64,000 nucleotides of DNA from Desulfovibrio sp. A2. GTDB taxonomy: Bacteria > Desulfobacterota > Desulfovibrionia > Desulfovibrionales > Desulfovibrionaceae. The translations under genes were made by a program, and so were the position numbers. The stretch covers positions 1 to 64,000 of the forward strand of contig NZ_AGFG01000008.1 in the NCBI RefSeq assembly GCF_000226255.1. The letters are read 5' to 3'. The notes under the pieces are model-generated. The model made no database searches, was not told the origin of the DNA, and was given only the letters and a program-made list of their open reading frames with translations. This document shows, piece by piece, positions 17,845 to 27,379 of the stretch (positions are counted from its first letter, which is position 1; each line of letters starts with the position of its first letter).

Positions 17845-18102
17845 AGCCCGGTCCGGCGAGTCTTTCGGGGCAGCCGCCTTATGGTGCGGCGCACGGAACG
17901 GGTACCCTGCGCACGGTGTTGTGGGACGCCGCGCGCGGCGATGCGGAAAAGGGGGACGCGGGCGTTGCCCGCGTTGGAGCGCCCGGCGGATCATTTCCGT
18001 CGGGCAGGCCGGACACACCGGCCAGACGGGCATACGACCAGACGGGCATAGGCCAGACGGACCGCACGGCATGGCGCGGCACGTCGCGGGAGCAGGGACA
18101 CC

Positions 18103-19245
18103 ATGCGGATCACCAAATTCGCCATCCCGGAGATCATCTTCGGGCATGGCAGCCTTGACCACCTCGCGCCGTGCGCCCGCAGGCTGGGCGCATCGCGCGT
18201 GCTGCTGGTCAGCGACAAGGGGCTGGAATCCAGCGGCTGGGTGGAGCGGGTCATGGACATCCTGGGGGGCAACGGCCTTGAATGGGTGTACTTTTCCGAC
18301 TGCAATTCCAACCCGCGCGACCATCAGGTACACGAGGGCGCGCGGATCTACCGCGAGGAACGCGCCGACGTGGTCATCGCCCTTGGCGGCGGCAGCCCCA
18401 TGGACACGGCCAAGGGCATCGGCACCATCGTCGGCAACGGCGGGCGCATCAGCGACTACGAGGGTGCCAACAAGATCATGCGGCCCCTGCCGCCCATGAT
18501 CTTTCTGCCCACCACGGCGGGCAGCGGGTCGGACATTTCGCAGTTCTGCATCATCACCGACGTGGAACGCCGCCTGAAGATGTCCATCATCAGCCGGTCG
18601 CTGATTCCCAATGTCTCCATCATCGACCCGCAGGTGCTGCTGACCAAGAGCGAGGAACTGATCATCGCCTCGGCCATCGACGCCTTTGCCCATGCGGTGG
18701 AATCGTATCTTTCCCTGCTGGCCTCGCCGTTCACCGACCACCAGGCACTGCGCGCCATGGAACTGATCATGGCTAACCTGATGCCCGCCGTGGAGCGCCG
18801 CGACCCGCAGGCCATGGAACAGCTCAGCATCGCCAGCACGGCGGCGGGCATGTCGTTCAGCAATGCCGGGCTCGGCATCGGCCATTCGCTGGCCCATTCG
18901 CTGGGTGGCATGTTCGACGTGCTGCACGGGCTGGTGCACCCGGTGCTGCTGCCGCACGTGATGCGCTACAACCTGCCCGTGAGCACCGACCGGCTGGCGG
19001 CCATCGGGCGCATAGTGGTGGGGCCGCGCGTGGCCAGCGCGGAAAGCATCGCCCGCGCGGGCATCGAACGGCTGGAGGAATTCTTCGCGGGGTTTGGCGT
19101 GCCGGTGCGGCTGGGGCAGCTGCTGCCCGACCGTTCCGCGCTGGAAACCATCGCTCGCACGGCGGTCAACGACGCCTGCACCCTCACCAACCCGCGTGCG
19201 GTCACCTGGCAAGACCTGCTGGCCATCTGCGAAGAGGCATGGTGA
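18103..19245 (+). CDS. iron-containing alcohol dehydrogenase (second copy)
   Basis: A 380-residue group III alcohol dehydrogenase, clearly diverged from the copy at 7385. LGGGSPMDTAKG is the nucleotide-binding GGGSxxD motif; the metal-binding region is SAIDAFAHAVESY and GIGHSLAHSLGG...LHGLVHP. The first GHxHA motif of the other copy reads GHSLA here. It is followed with a 1-bp gap by the histidine kinase and then the response regulator, so enzyme and regulators are co-transcribed. This suggests that the kinase senses a substrate or product of this pathway. Substrate not determined. Confidence 0.92.
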   Translation: MRITKFAIPEIIFGHGSLDHLAPCARRLGASRVLLVSDKGLESSGWVERVMDILGGNGLEWVYFSDCNSNPRDHQVHEGARIYREERADVVIALGGGSPMDTAKGIGTIVGNGGRISDYEGANKIMRPLPPMIFLPTTAGSGSDISQFCIITDVERRLKMSIISRSLIPNVSIIDPQVLLTKSEELIIASAIDAFAHAVESYLSLLASPFTDHQALRAMELIMANLMPAVERRDPQAMEQLSIASTAAGMSFSNAGLGIGHSLAHSLGGMFDVLHGLVHPVLLPHVMRYNLPVSTDRLAAIGRIVVGPRVASAESIARAGIERLEEFFAGFGVPVRLGQLLPDRSALETIARTAVNDACTLTNPRAVTWQDLLAICEEAW

Positions 19246-19246
19246 C

Positions 19247-20581
19247 ATGGCCCAGGGAACCAGCCTCGACGACCTCATCGGCATAGAGCACAGCAAGCTG
19301 GGCTTCTTTCAGGAACTGCGCCAGACCATCGAGCAGTTGAAGGCGGCGCACCGCGAATCGGAGCGCAACCGTCTGGAGATGGAGGCCATCCTGGACGGCA
19401 TCACCGACCTGATGATGGTGCTGTCCAAGGATTTGCGCATCATCGCCGTGAATCACGTGTTCTACGACATCCTGGGCGTGCGCGCGCCGGAAGGCCGCTA
19501 CTGCTACGAGATTTTTCGCCAGCAGGACCACCCCTGCCCGGAATGCCCGGCGCATCGTTCGTTCGTCACCGACGAGGTGTGCCGCGAGACGTCCATCTTC
19601 CGCATCAACGGCCGCAAGCTGCAGTTCGAGATGGTGGCCTCGCCCATCAAGGACCCGGCAACGCAGGACCGCCAGATTCTCATCTTCAAGCGCGATGTGA
19701 CCCTGGAAAAAGAATTCCAGGCTAAGTTCCACCAGGCCGAGAAGATGGCCACGGTGGGCATGCTGGCCGCCGGGGTGGCCCACGAGGTGAACAACCCGCT
19801 CACGGCCATCCACGGCTTTGCCGAGGGCATCCTGCGCCGGGTGGAACGGCTGCGCGGCACGGTGGACCCGGAGATGCACGCCGACCTCGCGGACTACGCG
19901 GGCACCATTCTTGGCGAATGCGGCCGCTGCCAGGAGATCGTGCATTCGCTGCTTACCTTCAGCCGCCCGCATTCCTCGGAATTCACGCCCGTGAACCTGA
20001 ACGTGGTGGTGGGCGATACCCTGAAGCTGCTGCACAACCACCTGAAGCAGCCCAAGTACCGCCGCGTGCGCATCGACGCCAGGCTGTGCCCCACGGCCCC
20101 GGTGGTGCTGGGGTGCGAGGCGCAGCTGAAGCAGGTGATGCTGAACCTCTTGGTGAACGCGCTCGATGCGGTTGACGCGGGGGATGCCAGGAACGGCCGG
20201 GGCGGGCTGGGCGGCGACTGCGGGGGCGGCTGCGGGGGCGACTGCGGGGGCCAATGTGGCGCTGAAGACGGCGGGGAGGACCGCGCCCGTAACGGCGCGG
20301 AAAGGGAGGATGGCGGCGCGGCGAACATCATCGTCACCCCGTTCCGTGACGAGCGCCACGCGGGCTTTTCCGTGCGCGACACGGGCAGCGGCATCCCGCC
20401 GGAGCATCTCGATTCGCTGTTCGAACCGTTCTTCACCACCAAGCCGGTGGGCCGGGGCATCGGCATCGGGTTGTCCACCTGCTACACCATCGTCACGGAG
20501 CATGGCGGCGACATTCGCGTGGAAAGCCGGGTCGGCGAAGGCTCCACGTTCACGGTCACGCTGCCGCTTCCGCCGGAGTAA
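19247..20581 (+). CDS. PAS-domain sensor histidine kinase (NtrB-like, soluble)
   Basis: A 444-residue kinase with no membrane segments. Short N-terminal coiled coil (about 15-45), PAS domain (about 45-165) carrying a Cys-rich element RQQDHPCPECPAH, HisKA with phospho-acceptor His179 in GVAHEVNNPL, and an HATPase domain with N box (NLLVNALDAV), G1 (DTGSGIPPEH), F and G2 (GIGIGLSTC) boxes. Within the ATPase part, nt about 20180-20320 encode a Gly/Cys/Glu-rich insertion absent from typical kinases. The gene starts 1 bp after the dehydrogenase stop and is followed by its regulator. The PAS ligand is unknown; the cysteines could make it redox- or metal-responsive. Confidence 0.92.
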   Translation: MAQGTSLDDLIGIEHSKLGFFQELRQTIEQLKAAHRESERNRLEMEAILDGITDLMMVLSKDLRIIAVNHVFYDILGVRAPEGRYCYEIFRQQDHPCPECPAHRSFVTDEVCRETSIFRINGRKLQFEMVASPIKDPATQDRQILIFKRDVTLEKEFQAKFHQAEKMATVGMLAAGVAHEVNNPLTAIHGFAEGILRRVERLRGTVDPEMHADLADYAGTILGECGRCQEIVHSLLTFSRPHSSEFTPVNLNVVVGDTLKLLHNHLKQPKYRRVRIDARLCPTAPVVLGCEAQLKQVMLNLLVNALDAVDAGDARNGRGGLGGDCGGGCGGDCGGQCGAEDGGEDRARNGAEREDGGAANIIVTPFRDERHAGFSVRDTGSGIPPEHLDSLFEPFFTTKPVGRGIGIGLSTCYTIVTEHGGDIRVESRVGEGSTFTVTLPLPPE

Positions 20582-20586
20582 CCGAC

Positions 20587-21999
<1,413 letters not shown>

Positions 22000-22034
22000 G
22001 GCCGCGTGGGGGAAGACGGTTTTGAGTGCTCGTG

Positions 22035-22066
22035 ACGGCTGCGGCGTATCGCAGCCGTTTTTCATT
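22035..22066 (+). terminator. rho-independent terminator after the response regulator
   Basis: ACGGCTGCG and CGCAGCCGT enclose a 6-nt loop and are followed by TTTTTCATT. This is a classical terminator 36 bp after the stop and closes the dehydrogenase-kinase-regulator operon. Confidence 0.88.
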
Positions 22067-22199
22067 TCTGCGGGGCGGGGAAGGGTGCCGGTGCTGCAGG
22101 AACATGGTATGTTCGTGCTGCTTCAAGCAAGGGTTGAAAACGCGGGGGGAGAGATTGCCGAGCGACCGCATGCTCCGCCGCCGCAGAGGGAGCACACAC

Positions 22200-23291
22200 A
22201 TGAGCAAGACCATGCACGACCGCGCCGCCGGAGCGCTGATGGGCGCGTGGGTAGGCGATGCGCTGGGCTTAGGCCCGCACTGGTACTATGATCTCGCCGA
22301 GCTGCGGCGCGACTACGGCGAGTGGATCAGCGGATACACCGACCCGAAACCGGGCCGCTACCACGACGGCATGAAGGCCGGGCAGCTGTCACAGGCCGGG
22401 TTCATTCTGAAGCTGACGGTGCGTTCGCTGGTGGAGCGCGGCGACTACGACCAGGCCGATTTCTGCCGCCGCATGGACGAGGAACTGTTTCCGCTGCTCA
22501 ACGGCCAGCCGGTGAGCGGGCCTGGCAACTACACCAGCCAATCCATTCGCGAGGCGTGGCGGCGCAGGGTGGAGCAGGGGCTGCCGTGGGGGCAGACCGC
22601 AGGCCACGCGGACACTACCGAGGCCATCGAGCGCACCCTGGCCATCGCCCTGCGGCATGCCGCCCAGCCCGCGCGGCTGGCCGCCGCCGTCAGCGCCAAC
22701 GCGGCGCTCACCCAGTGCGACGACGTGGTGCTGTCGCTCACCGTGGCCTATGGCGCGGTGCTGGCCTTGCTGGTGCAGGGGCACCAGCTGGATGCATCCA
22801 TTTCCGGAACGTTGATGCAACAGGTTAAGGATGGCACGTTGCCGTTCCATGCCGTGACGCGCGATGGCCTGCAGGCTCCGCGCCCCGGCGACCCGGACCC
22901 GCCCCGCGCGGGGCGCTTTGCCTCGCCGGACGCGCTGTTGTCGCCGGGCTACATGGCGGCGGCAGCGGCAGACCCGGACATCCGCATCGAACCGGCATGG
23001 AAGGTGTCGCTGGTGTACGGCATGCCCTGCGCCATTTACCACATGCTTCCTGCGGCCTACTATCTGGCGGCGCGCTTTCACGACGACTTCGAGTCTGCCG
23101 TGCTGCACGCGGTGAACGGGGGCGGGCAGAACCAGGTGCGCGCCATTCTTACCGGGGCGCTGGTGGGCGCGCAGGTTGGCCTGTCCGGCATTCCACGGCG
23201 CTTCATCGACGGACTGGAGGAAGGCGCGGAACTGCGCGCGCTGGCGGAACGGCTGGCCACGCAGGCGACGGGCGGGCAAGCCGGTGCGTGA
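22200..23291 (+). CDS. ADP-ribosylglycohydrolase-fold protein with altered metal sites
   Basis: A 363-residue protein; the ATG at 22200 follows GAGGGAG. The opening GALMGAWVGDALG and the all-helical pattern place it in the ADP-ribosylglycohydrolase (ARH/DraG) family, which removes ADP-ribose from proteins using two Mg ions. The usual TDDT motif is not seen; the equivalent stretch reads YHDGMKAGQLSQAG. The second motif, normally GGDTDT, reads GGGQNQVRAILTGA, so the metal-binding aspartates are replaced. It keeps the fold but may have another activity or only bind ligand. It ends just before a partial tRNA-like sequence. Confidence 0.85.
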   Translation: MSKTMHDRAAGALMGAWVGDALGLGPHWYYDLAELRRDYGEWISGYTDPKPGRYHDGMKAGQLSQAGFILKLTVRSLVERGDYDQADFCRRMDEELFPLLNGQPVSGPGNYTSQSIREAWRRRVEQGLPWGQTAGHADTTEAIERTLAIALRHAAQPARLAAAVSANAALTQCDDVVLSLTVAYGAVLALLVQGHQLDASISGTLMQQVKDGTLPFHAVTRDGLQAPRPGDPDPPRAGRFASPDALLSPGYMAAAAADPDIRIEPAWKVSLVYGMPCAIYHMLPAAYYLAARFHDDFESAVLHAVNGGGQNQVRAILTGALVGAQVGLSGIPRRFIDGLEEGAELRALAERLATQATGGQAGA

Positions 23292-23292
23292 T

Positions 23293-23333
23293 GTCGGAGA
23301 GAGCGACAGCCTCCTGCGCTGCAGGCCACAGGT
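23293..23333 (+). pseudogene. degenerate partial copy of tRNA-Arg(CCT)
   Basis: These 41 nt match 23433-23473 of the intact tRNA-Arg gene at 36 positions, covering part of the D arm, the anticodon arm and the start of the T arm. The acceptor stem and 3' half of the T arm are absent, so it cannot make a tRNA. It begins 2 bp after the preceding stop. The anticodon CCT is kept but the two loop bases after it are changed to GC. Confidence 0.75.
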
Positions 23334-23418
23334 GCTCTCCACCCTTGCGGGAAGCCGTGTTCCACCGGCGTTGACCTTGACAATGCGCCGCGGCATCGTC
23401 TAGAAACCATCGATTCCT

Positions 23419-23495
23419 GCGCCCGTAGCTCAGTCGGATAGAGCGATAGCCTCCTAAGCTGTAGGCCACAGGTTCGATTCCTGTCGGGCGCACCA
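23419..23495 (+). tRNA. tRNA-Arg, anticodon CCT
   Basis: A complete cloverleaf: acceptor GCGCCCG/CGGGCGC, D stem GCTC/GAGC, anticodon stem ATAGC/GCTGT with loop CTCCTAA, T stem ACAGG/CCTGT with loop TTCGATT, and an encoded CCA end. The anticodon CCT reads the AGG arginine codon. A hairpin terminator follows directly. Confidence 0.97.
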
Positions 23496-23501
23496 GAGAG
23501 C

Positions 23502-23540
23502 AAGAGGATACGAGATGAACGTCTCGTGTCCTCTTTGTCA
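23502..23540 (+). terminator. terminator of tRNA-Arg
   Basis: AAGAGGATACGAGA pairs with TCTCGTGTCCTCTT with one G-U pair, followed by a moderately U-rich TGTCATTT. It starts 7 nt after the CCA end. Confidence 0.8.
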
Positions 23541-23768
23541 TTTCCGGGCCGCAACGGACCTGGTGCCTTTGTGGTGTCCGCCTGCCGTGCCTTTTCCTTC
23601 CCGCGCCTTCCCTCTGGGGTGATCGTTGATGATATGTTGTTTCATCGTTGTTTATAATGTATTGCTCTGATAAAACATGTCATTAAGTCATGCGGCGCAT
23701 GGAGTGTCGATAACGCATCGCCGTCCCGGTCCTTGACATTCTGGGCGGAAGGTGGTGCCGGTACGGAC

Positions 23769-24884
23769 ATGCCGTTTCAGGATTCATCCATCATGCCGCA
23801 CGAAACCGACGCCACTGCCTGTCCCGCAGGAGGCGTCGCTGCTGACAGTTCCCGACCTTCCACCTCCATACCGGCGGGCCAGGTTCGGGGGCGGCTGGCT
23901 CCAAGCCCTACGGGGCGCATCCACCTCGGCAATGCCAGTTCCTTTCTGATGGCATGGCTGTGCGCCCGCGCTGCCGGTGGGGGCATGGTGCTGCGCATGG
24001 AGGATATCGACCCGGACCGTTCACGACCGGAATTCGTGGACGGCATGGTCCGCGACCTGCTGTGGCTGGGGCTGGACTGGGACGAGGGGCCGGAATTTTC
24101 CGGCCTCGACGATGTGCCCGCGCGTGGCGGGCTCTTCGGCCCGTACTCCCAGGGCGAACGCCTGGCCGCCTATGCGGATGCCCTGGCCCGGCTGGAGCGG
24201 GAAGGGCACGTCTACCCCTGCTTCTGCACACGCAAGGAATTGCGTTCCGTGGCGTCCGCCCCGCATGCTGGCGAATGCGGCCCCGCCTACCCCGGCACCT
24301 GCCGCGCCCTTGGGCCGCAGGACCGTGCCCGGCGCATGACCGAAGGCCGCCGCCCGGCCATGCGGGTGCGCTGCGGCGATGCGGACATCACCTTCACCGA
24401 CCGCATTGCCGGGCCGCAGCGCATGTCGCTGGCCCAGTGCGGGGGCGATTTCGCGGTGCGGCGTTCCGACGGGGTGTTCGCCTACCAGTTGGCGGTGGTG
24501 GTGGACGACATCGCCATGGGCGTCACCCAGGTGGTGCGCGGCGACGACATACTTTCCAGCACGCCGCGCCAGATATGGCTGTACCGTTTGCTGGGCGCTC
24601 CTTCGCCGGAATACGTGCATGTGCCGCTGCTGCTGGATCACGAGGGCGAGCGGCTGGCCAAGCGGCACGGCTCGCTGGCCGTGGCCGCCCTGCGCGAGGC
24701 GGGTGTGAAGCCGCAGGCCGTCACTGGATATCTTGCGTGGCGTTTGGGACTGCGCGATGCGCCTGGCCTTGCCGCGCCGCGTGAACTGGTGGACGGTTTC
24801 GATCTTGCCCGCGTGCCGCGCCAGCCGGTGATCCTGCCCGCCGATGTGGCGGACGTGCTGCACCGGATGAGCCGGTCACGCTAG
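23769..24884 (+). CDS. gluQ: glutamyl-Q tRNA(Asp) synthetase-like protein (GluQ)
   Basis: A 371-residue paralogue of the GluRS catalytic domain without the anticodon-binding domain, the hallmark of GluQ, which attaches glutamate to queuosine-34 of tRNA-Asp. Class I motifs are present: PSPTGRIHLGN (HIGH type) and RLAKRHGS (KMSKS type). CFC and a later C...TGTC may bind zinc. It is longer than usual because of an N-terminal extension of about 40 residues; starts at TTG 23733, ATG 23769 and ATG 23793 are possible and none has a strong ribosome site, so the last may be right. The 23541-23768 leader is unusually AT-rich near 23620-23700. Confidence 0.85.
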   Translation: MPFQDSSIMPHETDATACPAGGVAADSSRPSTSIPAGQVRGRLAPSPTGRIHLGNASSFLMAWLCARAAGGGMVLRMEDIDPDRSRPEFVDGMVRDLLWLGLDWDEGPEFSGLDDVPARGGLFGPYSQGERLAAYADALARLEREGHVYPCFCTRKELRSVASAPHAGECGPAYPGTCRALGPQDRARRMTEGRRPAMRVRCGDADITFTDRIAGPQRMSLAQCGGDFAVRRSDGVFAYQLAVVVDDIAMGVTQVVRGDDILSSTPRQIWLYRLLGAPSPEYVHVPLLLDHEGERLAKRHGSLAVAALREAGVKPQAVTGYLAWRLGLRDAPGLAAPRELVDGFDLARVPRQPVILPADVADVLHRMSRSR

Positions 24885-25371
24885 GGGCTGGCGAACTGCG
24901 GCTGCGCTGCGGGTGTTCGGCCCGGGCTGGACGGCGCGTCGTGTCCGAATGGGTTTGACCGGCAGGGCGCGACGGGAGGGGCCGATCGGCCGGGTTCACC
25001 GGGGCGAACGCGACAGGTAGGGGCAGTTCACGGACCCGCTCCCGGTCGCCGACGGATCGCAATCTTTCCGCGTTGCACTTCGGCCCGCATTTTCGCGCCC
25101 CCGGCCATGCCGCAGGCTGGTCCCTTTCCCTGTAAGGGGGTTGCCTCGCCGCCCCGTGCGTGCTAGCCAGTTTTTCCGCGAACTCCGGCAATGGCAAGGG
25201 GTTTCGTGGTCCGGCCCGCCCGTGCCACGGCATGTCCGCTTCACGTCCGGACCGTATCCGAACGGAGGGCGCGCCCTGGACCTTGCGTGCCCCGGACCGC
25301 GAGCGCCACGCTCGTTCCGGCGCCCCTGCCTTCGCCCGACCAGCCACATGCCGCGAAAAGGGAGACCAGCG
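24885..25371. other. gene-free stretch, little visible
   Basis: No frame here has a credible start site or recognisable protein. One weak promoter-like pair, TTGCCT at 25141 and TAGCCA at 25164 with a 17-bp spacer, could serve the following small gene. Nothing else was seen. Confidence 0.5.
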
Positions 25372-25761
25372 ATGCCCACCACCAGCAGCGAACGCATCTT
25401 CACCCCGCAACGGCTTGCCGCCCTGTTCCCTCCCGACCGGGCCAACGCCTTCTTCGACGCCCTGTACGGCGACGCGGAGGACGGGGCCTACGACATCGCC
25501 CTGGCGTTCGACGGCGAGCACGACAACGGCCTGGAATTCTCGTTCCGGCTCACCCAGCGCCCCGGCCACTGTCTTGCCTGCAACCTTACCTATGGACTTC
25601 CGCAGGTTTTCGAGCGGCATCCGGTCATCGACCTGCCCGGCGTGGTGACCAATATCGCCAATGCCCTGGGCCGGACCGAAACCGCCCGGTGGCGTCTGCT
25701 GCCCACGCGCGAAGTGTCCCGCACGCTGCACGTCATTCCGCTGCTGGTGACCTTCGGCTGA
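25372..25761 (+). CDS. small conserved-looking protein of unknown function
   Basis: A 129-residue soluble protein; the ATG follows GGGAG. It opens with ERIFTPQRLAALFPPDRAN and has alternating strands and helices with no catalytic motif, signal peptide or membrane segment. A single CLAC pair lies near residue 66-69. The composition is ordinary for the genome, so recent transfer is unlikely. It stands alone between gluQ and the convergent TetR gene. Function not recognised. Confidence 0.75.
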   Translation: MPTTSSERIFTPQRLAALFPPDRANAFFDALYGDAEDGAYDIALAFDGEHDNGLEFSFRLTQRPGHCLACNLTYGLPQVFERHPVIDLPGVVTNIANALGRTETARWRLLPTREVSRTLHVIPLLVTFG

Positions 25762-25983
25762 TTCGCGGCGGCTCCGCGCGGCCGCCCGGGGCTTGGGCTG
25801 CGTTCGGCCCTTTCGCGAATCCCGTAGCCACCCCATGGGCCGCGCTTGCGGCATTCCCTGCACCCTCGCTGGAGCCTTTTGGGCGTGCGGAGCCCCGGCA
25901 CGCGTCATCCCGATGGCAAGTCGTCCACACTGGCCGGGCCGAAATCATTCGGGGCTGGCCAGTGTCGCCCTTGGCAAAAAGAA

Positions 25984-26005
25984 AACCGCCCCGAGAGGGG
26001 CGGTT
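25984..26005 (-). terminator. terminator of the TetR gene
   Basis: AACCGCCCC-GAGA-GGGGCGGTT, read on the minus strand, is followed by TTCTTTTT. It lies 27 bp beyond the TetR stop and is a strong rho-independent signal. It may also limit read-through from the convergent gene at 25372-25761. Confidence 0.88.
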
Positions 26006-26031
26006 GCTGTTCGTGCCGTGGTGCGCGCCTG

Positions 26032-26607
26032 CTAGGGGGCGATGCTGCGGGCGATGAAGCGGATGGCTTCCTCGTACAGGTTCGGCGGGGCGTAGGGGGT
26101 GAGCAGGCGGGTACGGTTGACGCCGACCATCATGGAAATGATGACCTGCGCGGTTTCGTGCACCGGAAGCTGTCGGATGGAGCCGTCTTCCACGCCGCGG
26201 CGCAGCTGGTTTTCCAGTTCGCGGGGAACCTGGTTGAACTTTTCGTACATCAGGTCGCGGTCGGTCTTGGTCTTCATGTCGCTGTACGGCGAACACCGCA
26301 CCAGCACCAGCCAGTTGGACGTCTTGTCGATGGAGAAGTCCAGGTAGGCCGTGCAGAAGTTGAGTACCGACTCATGCCCGGTCTTGCCCTTGGCGGAAGC
26401 CTCGCGCAGCACGGCAAGGAACTGTTCGAGCACGTCGATGCCGGCGGCGAGGAACAGTTTTTCCTTGTTGCCGTAGTGGTGCGTGAGCAGCCCAAGGGCC
26501 ACGCCGGCGCGTTCCGAAATCTTTTTGAAGGTGGTGTCGGCATAGCCGAATTCACCAAAAAGCTCTTTTGCCGCCTGAAGCAACGCTTCTTTCTTCGAGA
26601 TGCTCAT
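26032..26607 (-). CDS. TetR-family transcriptional regulator
   Basis: A 191-residue regulator. The N-terminal helix-turn-helix is clear (TTFKKISERAGVALGLLTHHYGNKEKLF), and the C-terminal helical ligand domain is ordinary in length. The start MSISKKEALL at 26607 is the only one that gives a normal N terminus; upstream frame is open but unlike protein. No ribosome site is obvious. The 225-bp segment upstream holds a dyad overlapping a promoter-like box. No efflux or catabolic gene adjoins it, so its targets may include the small RNA genes upstream or genes elsewhere. Confidence 0.9.
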   Translation of the reverse strand: MSISKKEALLQAAKELFGEFGYADTTFKKISERAGVALGLLTHHYGNKEKLFLAAGIDVLEQFLAVLREASAKGKTGHESVLNFCTAYLDFSIDKTSNWLVLVRCSPYSDMKTKTDRDLMYEKFNQVPRELENQLRRGVEDGSIRQLPVHETAQVIISMMVGVNRTRLLTPYAPPNLYEEAIRFIARSIAP

Positions 26608-26831
26608 GTCAACGGCCCGTGGTAGTGCTTGAGGTGTGTATACAAGGGCTCCGCATCCGGCAGTGCGGATGCTCGTCGTGGAGCCGCAGAAGAACCGTCG
26701 GACCCGCACCCGACGGAACACCGGGAACACTTCTGCCTTCGGCGTCGGCCCGGCGAGGGGCCACGAAGGGCTGCACCTGTGTAGCTTACATGCATGTGGC
26801 AGTCAACGCCGCCTGTGCGCACAGTGAAAAT

Positions 26832-26852
26832 GTTGACGCGGTTTTTGTCAAC
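26832..26852. promoter_or_regulatory. dyad GTTGAC-N9-GTCAAC, possible TetR operator
   Basis: A perfect inverted repeat whose minus-strand arm provides a consensus TTGACA -35 box directed toward the TetR gene, while the plus arm provides TTGACG in the other direction. The overlap of operator-like and promoter-like elements suits autoregulation. Spacing to the gene leaves a leader of about 200 nt. Confidence 0.5.
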
Positions 26853-26918
26853 TAGATTCCTCGGAAATGATGCAGAGTCGGCAACTCTTCGCATCGCGCG
26901 CTGTTGAATGGTTGACCA

Positions 26919-26931
26919 ATCCAATATGGAT
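26919..26931. promoter_or_regulatory. small dyad ATCCA-ATA-TGGAT
   Basis: A perfect 13-bp inverted repeat between the second small-RNA terminator and the TetR promoter region. Its size fits a regulator site, but no protein can be assigned. Confidence 0.3.
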
Positions 26932-26959
26932 CGTGACTGTCGAGACAATACTGGCGTGT

Positions 26960-27103
26960 AAAAACGAAGACGGCCCCACAGTGGGGCCGTCTCGTGAGGA
27001 GTGTTCCGTTGCTCACCTTGCGCACCGAGGAAACCGACAAACCTGTCCGGGAAAGCGTGAAGGAGGCAGGCGGAGTGCGTCGGTCCGGCTTGTTTGGCCA
27101 AGC
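26960..27103 (-). ncRNA. candidate small RNA, distal copy of a tandem pair
   Basis: On the minus strand TTGACG (27138-27133), a 17-bp spacer and TAGCTT (27115-27110) form a promoter with transcription starting near 27103. About 110 nt downstream a GACGGCCCCAC/GTGGGGCCGTC hairpin followed by TTCGTTTTT ends it near 26960. The predicted RNA is about 144 nt. It contains a CCGGACA...TGTCGG hairpin and an ACACTCCTC segment just before the terminator that could pair with ribosome-binding sites. No protein frame in it has a start site. Confidence 0.65.
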
Positions 27104-27109
27104 AAACAA

Positions 27110-27138
27110 AAGCTAGCATCGCGGGGGCGGCGCGTCAA
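27110..27138 (-). promoter_or_regulatory. promoter of the distal small RNA
   Basis: TTGACG - 17 bp - TAGCTT on the minus strand, close to the sigma-70 consensus at the -35 box. It faces the candidate RNA that ends at 26960. Confidence 0.6.
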
Positions 27139-27235
27139 GGGGAGGTGGGTAGGTCGCCAGGGGGCGGACGTGCTGCTTGGGTTGGGGATAGCAGCGCTTG
27201 CGGAGAAGCATGAAGGAGAGCTGTCTGGTTGATCA

Positions 27236-27373
27236 AACAAGACGGCTCCCATAAAAAGGGAGCCGTCTCGGAGAGGAGTGTACTGATGCCAGGAGAGCTT
27301 GCCCGGTAGGTGCATACCGGAGGGGGATGGTGCAGATCACGCCCTTGAAGCTGACTGGGTAATCAATCAGTGC
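27236..27373 (-). ncRNA. candidate small RNA, proximal copy of a tandem pair
   Basis: Transcription from the near-consensus promoter at 27380-27408 would start near 27373. A GACGGCTCCC/GGGAGCCGTC hairpin followed by TTGTTTG ends it near 27236, giving about 138 nt. Internal hairpin CCGGTA-TGCACC-TACCGG; single-stranded CTCC-type segments include ACACTCCTC directly before the terminator, the same box and position as in the distal copy. The two genes are 270 bp apart and share layout more than sequence. Function unknown. Confidence 0.7.
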
Positions 27374-27379
27374 AGAGTA

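Noticed and set aside
23293..23333. Possible second tRNA gene
   Set aside because: Lacks acceptor stem and most of the T arm; only a fragment.
27013..27315. A 100-codon minus-strand frame across the small-RNA region
   Set aside because: No ribosome site, Pro/Ser/Arg-rich composition, and it crosses a strong terminator hairpin.
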